Assembly: GCF_002994615.1 (NCBI RefSeq)
Contig: NZ_PVNK01000174.1
Coordinates: 1-36,101 of the forward strand
From: Enhygromyxa salina
GTDB lineage: Bacteria > Myxococcota_A > Polyangia > Nannocystales > Nannocystaceae
Direction of reading: 5' to 3'
Length of the DNA: 36,101 nt
Position numbers and translations under genes: made by a program. The notes under the pieces are model-generated. The model was not told the DNA's origin. It ran no database searches and was given only the letters and a program-made list of their open reading frames with translations. Below, piece by piece: positions 33,060-36,101 of this stretch; the stretch's first letter is position 1; each line of letters opens with the position of its first letter.

Positions 33060-34499
33060 TCAGGGGGCCAACTCGACAGTGAGCTTCGAGCCCGAACCGA
33101 CCGATTTTTGCTGTGTTACGGCCGAGAGATCCCACGCCGTGCCGAGGGTCAGGTAGCGCCCTTGCTTCTTGTTTCGGAACGCCCAGGTGCCGTCGTCCTG
33201 TAGCCACACCGTCCAGGCGTTGCTGTTGGCCGTGTTCCAGATAGAGTCGATCACGTAGTCGTTGGCCGCATTCCGTGCACGCAGGTAGCTGCCTTGGTAG
33301 TTCTTCAGCCGCACAATCTGTTCCCCCCCGACCTTTCCGCACTCGACCTCGAAGTGGCTGCTTTGAGGCTGCGGGCCCATCGAAAAGTAGCTTCCGCCGA
33401 TGTAGGATAGCAGCCCGGGGTGCAATGCCTCGCGCCGCCTCGCTTGGCCTCTTCGCCGAGGGCTTTGTCGCCAAAACTTGCAGTACGCCCGGTACAGCGG
33501 CGTTTTGGCTTCGCGCCCTCGGCGAACATTCCGGCGCGAGGCGACACGATGCATTGCACCCCGGGCTGCTAGAACGCTGAAGGACTGGGACAACCACACC
33601 TCCTCGTTGTCGTAGGTGTCGCAGAACAGCTCCGTCGAGGTCTTCCCGGTCGTCCACATCCCCGTGCTGGTGAACATCATCTCGTCGAGGAGCTCATCGA
33701 AGTCCGCGCCCAGGACATCATCGCGGGTGTCCTCGATCGACAACATATAGGCGGCGCTCTCCTCCTGGCACTCTGCCTCGCTCATGAAGTAATAAAAGTA
33801 GGAGTCCCCTGGGGCATTATGCTTGAGCTCACCGTCAATATCATAATATATTGAATGCACACACTCGAAGAGCGCATCCCAGTCGGCCTTGAGCTCCTCG
33901 AGTTGTGCGGCGTGGTCGACCGCGATGTCGGTGATATTGTCGGTGTAGGTCTCGTAGCCCAGGCTGTCGTAGGTCGCCCCGTCGACCTCGAGACCGAGGA
34001 CATCACGATGTTCATGATAGATTGCGACCTCCATCGCGGCGATGAAGGCATAGCTCGCGCCCCCCTGCAGACCGATCGTCGCCATGCCGTTGGCAGCCGC
34101 GATCGCAGCGTCCTCGGCGTCGTCGAGGCGTACGATACAGCCCTCGAGGTTGGCGCCGGTGAGGATATCCTTATCGCAGTAGTAGTTGTCCGCCTCCTGC
34201 ATCGCCGTCTCGATGTCTGCCTGGTAATCGTTGAAGGCGTAGGTGTTGATCACCGAGCTCATGATCTCTTCGATCTGGGCAAAGCTCTCTTCCGAAAGAC
34301 TGACAGCATCGGAGCCCGTGCCAAGGAATTCTCCTAGGGCCGCTTCGAGCCCGACCTTGAGCGCGGTCTTGAGGATCGTTTGTCCCGCGGAGACGAGCAC
34401 CGTGGGCGTCGCTTTCGCCGTCTGCGGAGTGAGGGTCAGGGCTCCCGCACACAAGGAGACCGCGAGCGCTGAACACAGGTGGTTTTTCGAATTTTGCAT
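33060..34499 (-). CDS. Secreted protein with C-terminal beta-trefoil-like domain, interrupted in frame by the palindromic element
   Basis: The 479-residue frame begins with a Sec signal peptide (MQNSKNHLCSALAVSLC, cleavage near TAKA). A helical acidic region of ~280 residues with several Cys follows (for example NYYCDKDILTGANLEGC), then a foreign 54-residue basic segment, then a C-terminal domain resembling a fascin/ricin-type beta-trefoil (NYQGSYLRARNAANDYVID, GTWAFRNKKQGRYLTLGTAW). The insert is copy C of the TA element read without a stop; removing 162 nt restores SFSVL-SYIGGSYF and a 425-residue protein. The function is unknown; a surface adhesin or lectin-like role is a guess. Codon use is less GC-biased than in flanking housekeeping genes, suggesting transfer. 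Confidence 0.8.
   Translation of the reverse strand: MQNSKNHLCSALAVSLCAGALTLTPQTAKATPTVLVSAGQTILKTALKVGLEAALGEFLGTGSDAVSLSEESFAQIEEIMSSVINTYAFNDYQADIETAMQEADNYYCDKDILTGANLEGCIVRLDDAEDAAIAAANGMATIGLQGGASYAFIAAMEVAIYHEHRDVLGLEVDGATYDSLGYETYTDNITDIAVDHAAQLEELKADWDALFECVHSIYYDIDGELKHNAPGDSYFYYFMSEAECQEESAAYMLSIEDTRDDVLGADFDELLDEMMFTSTGMWTTGKTSTELFCDTYDNEEVWLSQSFSVLAARGAMHRVASRRNVRRGREAKTPLYRAYCKFWRQSPRRRGQARRREALHPGLLSYIGGSYFSMGPQPQSSHFEVECGKVGGEQIVRLKNYQGSYLRARNAANDYVIDSIWNTANSNAWTVWLQDDGTWAFRNKKQGRYLTLGTAWDLSAVTQQKSVGSGSKLTVELAP
33408..33571. repeat. Palindromic TA element, full copy C, inside a coding sequence
   Basis: This copy has perfect 19-bp terminal inverted repeats (GCAGCCCGGGGTGCAATGC) bordered by TA on both sides. 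Taking one TA as target duplication, the net insertion is 162 nt. It adds 54 codons with no stop to the secreted-protein gene on the minus strand. The inserted peptide has 15 Arg and 2 Lys, starts AARGAMHRVASRRN and ends EALHPGLL. Confidence 0.92.
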
Positions 34500-34590
34500 G
34501 GCTCACCAGCAGTCTCTGCAAGGCGAATACCAGCGCGAAGTGGCCGGCAACGCCCACTGGGGGCGGCTGTCGCCGGATCAGTAGAACGCC

Positions 34591-34623
34591 GCGACAGTCC
34601 CCCGGCTGTCCGTAGACTGTCGC
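34591..34623. terminator. Inverted repeat after the RibD/DHFR-like gene
   Basis: GCGACAGT (34591-34598) and ACTGTCGC (34616-34623) form a perfect 8-bp stem with a 17-nt loop. It lies 76 bp beyond the stop of the minus-strand reductase gene and upstream of the secreted-protein gene. It is a plausible terminator or a regulator-binding dyad. Confidence 0.45.
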
Positions 34624-34698
34624 TGACGGTTGCGCTCGAGCTGCGCCCCGGCGGTCGAGCTGCGTCCATCCCCCGAGCCAATGCTCGGCTTCATCCAG

Positions 34699-35280
34699 TC
34701 ACGCTCGGCGGTACTCGAGGAACACCACGCCCGACTCGAACGGACGCGGTGGTCCTGCGAGCTCGAACGCCGCTGGAGAGATACCGCTCGTACCGAAGAG
34801 TGGGATACCGGCTCCGATGACAACTGGGTTGACCTTGAGCACCAGCCGGTCGATCGACTCGACGAGCTGGCCCGCCAGCTGGCCCCCTCCGCACAACCAG
34901 ATGTCGCGCTGGCCCGGTCCGGCTCGGAGCTCGTCGATCACGTCGCGTGGGTTGCCGGCGATGACTTCGACGCCCTCCCCGACTTCCGCCGACCGGTCGC
35001 GGCGCGAGAACACGAGCTGACGCAGATGCGGGTACGGACTGGTGAGCCCTTCGGCCAGTCCGACTGCGAAGGTGTTCCAGCCCATGACGACAGTATCGAA
35101 GTGCAAGCCTGGCTCATCGATCCCGAGCGCGGCGCGGGCATGCGCCGGCAGCGTCTCCGGGTAGGCAGCAATGAGATGGGCGATGTGGTCGCCCTCGACC
35201 GAGAAGGATGAAAACCCCCCGTCCGAGTCGGCGATGAAACCGTCGAGCGACGTGGCGACGAGATAGGTGAGCGCTGGCAT
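34699..35280 (-). CDS. Dihydrofolate reductase/RibD C-terminal domain family protein
   Basis: The 193-residue protein is a single RibD-C/DHFR-like domain. It begins TYLVATSLDGFIADSDGG, the typical N-terminal strand and loop of this family, and has VVMGWNTF, LRQLVFSRRD, IWLCGGGQLAGQLVE and the C-terminal VNPVVIGAGIPLFG motif that binds NADPH and closes the fold. Members reduce small ketone or pteridine-like substrates; the physiological substrate here is unknown. It is cytosolic. ATG 35280 has a strong AGGAGG ribosome site 4 nt upstream, unlike the many leaderless-type starts in this window. Confidence 0.92.
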   Translation of the reverse strand: MPALTYLVATSLDGFIADSDGGFSSFSVEGDHIAHLIAAYPETLPAHARAALGIDEPGLHFDTVVMGWNTFAVGLAEGLTSPYPHLRQLVFSRRDRSAEVGEGVEVIAGNPRDVIDELRAGPGQRDIWLCGGGQLAGQLVESIDRLVLKVNPVVIGAGIPLFGTSGISPAAFELAGPPRPFESGVVFLEYRRA

Positions 35281-35283
35281 GGG

Positions 35284-35290
35284 ACCTCCT
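35284..35290 (-). promoter_or_regulatory. Strong Shine-Dalgarno of the RibD/DHFR-like gene
   Basis: AGGAGGT is the best ribosome-binding site in the window and fixes ATG 35280 as the start. Confidence 0.7.
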
Positions 35291-35349
35291 GGTAACCGGT
35301 GCAGGTGTCGTAGTCGTAGTTGCCCGGAGACTACTATGCGAAGCTCAGC

Positions 35350-35779
35350 TTAGTTGGGCCCATATCGAGACCGAACGACGAAGCTGCCCCCGATCCCCAC
35401 GCTCGCCGAGCCGGCCCTCTTGTAGACCTTGGACTCGTCGAGTAGCGCGCGGTTCTCCTCTTTTCTCGGGTCGCAGCCGGATTCGCCATCCCCGCAGGAA
35501 GGCTCGGCCTCGACTGAGGGCGGTGGAGGTTCGGCGGCGGGCTCCGAGGCCGCCGGAGCTCCGAGCAGGAGGGCAGAAACCAAGCTTGCTGAAGCGATCG
35601 TGTCGGGCCCGAGCCTTCCTGCGGAGATGACGAACCCGGCCAGCCGCGACCGGCCACCATCACCAAGCGGGAGGGTGGGGCCGGAGACCTGCCGGTCGAG
35701 CGGGTGATCGGGCTCGTCGGGGAGTACGAAACAATGTACAGTACCTCGAATGTTACCGCATGCTGACCGTCTCGCTGGC

Positions 35780-35781
<2 letters not shown>
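35350..35781 (-). CDS. Short hypothetical protein with internal signal-like segment, possibly truncated
   Basis: From ATG 35781 the frame gives 143 residues. A signal-like hydrophobic stretch (TIASASLVSALLLGAPAAS) lies in the middle, followed by a Pro/Glu-rich linker (EPAAEPPPPSVEAEPSCGDG) and a short tail (RALLDESKVYKRAGSASVG, ending RSRYGPN). A TTG at 35583 would start directly at the signal-like segment and may be the true start, giving 77 residues. Codon use is only mildly biased. The tail looks like the beginning of a beta-barrel or membrane region that stops early, so the gene may be cut short. The ATG overlaps the divergent lipoprotein ATG. Confidence 0.4.

Positions 35782-36101
<320 letters not shown>

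Overview
The window looks like a chromosomal segment from a myxobacterium, most likely a member of the Nannocystaceae or a close relative. The grounds are very high GC, several Hanks-type Ser/Thr kinases fused to TPR-like tails, many lipoproteins with Gly-Asp (GD)n linkers after the lipidated Cys, an AgmX/PglI-type C-terminal domain, and LRR-like proteins of the kind common in that group. No rRNA, tRNA, CRISPR array or intact transposase was seen.

Layout. 1-72 is the end of an ssb gene. 0.27-5.2 kb holds a large lipoprotein convergent with a membrane Ser/Thr kinase. 5.2-6.8 kb is a decayed patch: a solo end of a foldback repeat, a truncated LRR-like remnant and a frameshifted LRR-like gene. 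6.9-14.5 kb carries housekeeping-type enzymes: an M66-like metalloprotease lipoprotein, an unusual solute-binding protein with no export signal, a DHH phosphoesterase and a 995-residue M16 protease lipoprotein. 14.5-18.2 kb has a coiled-coil protein, a universal stress protein, a patatin-like phospholipase and a beta-propeller lipoprotein. 18.2-24.5 kb has two foldback repeats followed by two paralogous aldehyde dehydrogenases that flank a GT-C membrane protein and an AgmX/PglI-domain lipoprotein.

24.5-36.1 kb is accessory in character. It holds a 0.9-kb gene-free stretch with 42-43 bp repeats, an internally duplicated 16-cysteine secreted protein, a regulatory cluster (Ser/Thr kinase, two sigma factors, a divergent non-RD kinase lacking the Gly-rich loop, and a V4R-like/STAS stressosome-type protein), a secreted protein interrupted by a repeat, a RibD/DHFR-like reductase, and the start of another GD-rich lipoprotein.

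Two observations stand out. First, a ~160-bp palindromic element with perfect 19-bp terminal inverted repeats and apparent TA target duplication occurs in three full copies (29.8, 32.8, 33.4 kb) plus solo ends (5.3, 32.7 kb). One copy sits inside a secreted-protein gene, adds exactly 162 nt (54 codons) and keeps the frame open, much like Rickettsia palindromic elements. Second, many genes have a TANNNT hexamer exactly or nearly 6 nt before the start codon, which suggests frequent leaderless transcription; genes with Shine-Dalgarno leaders coexist.
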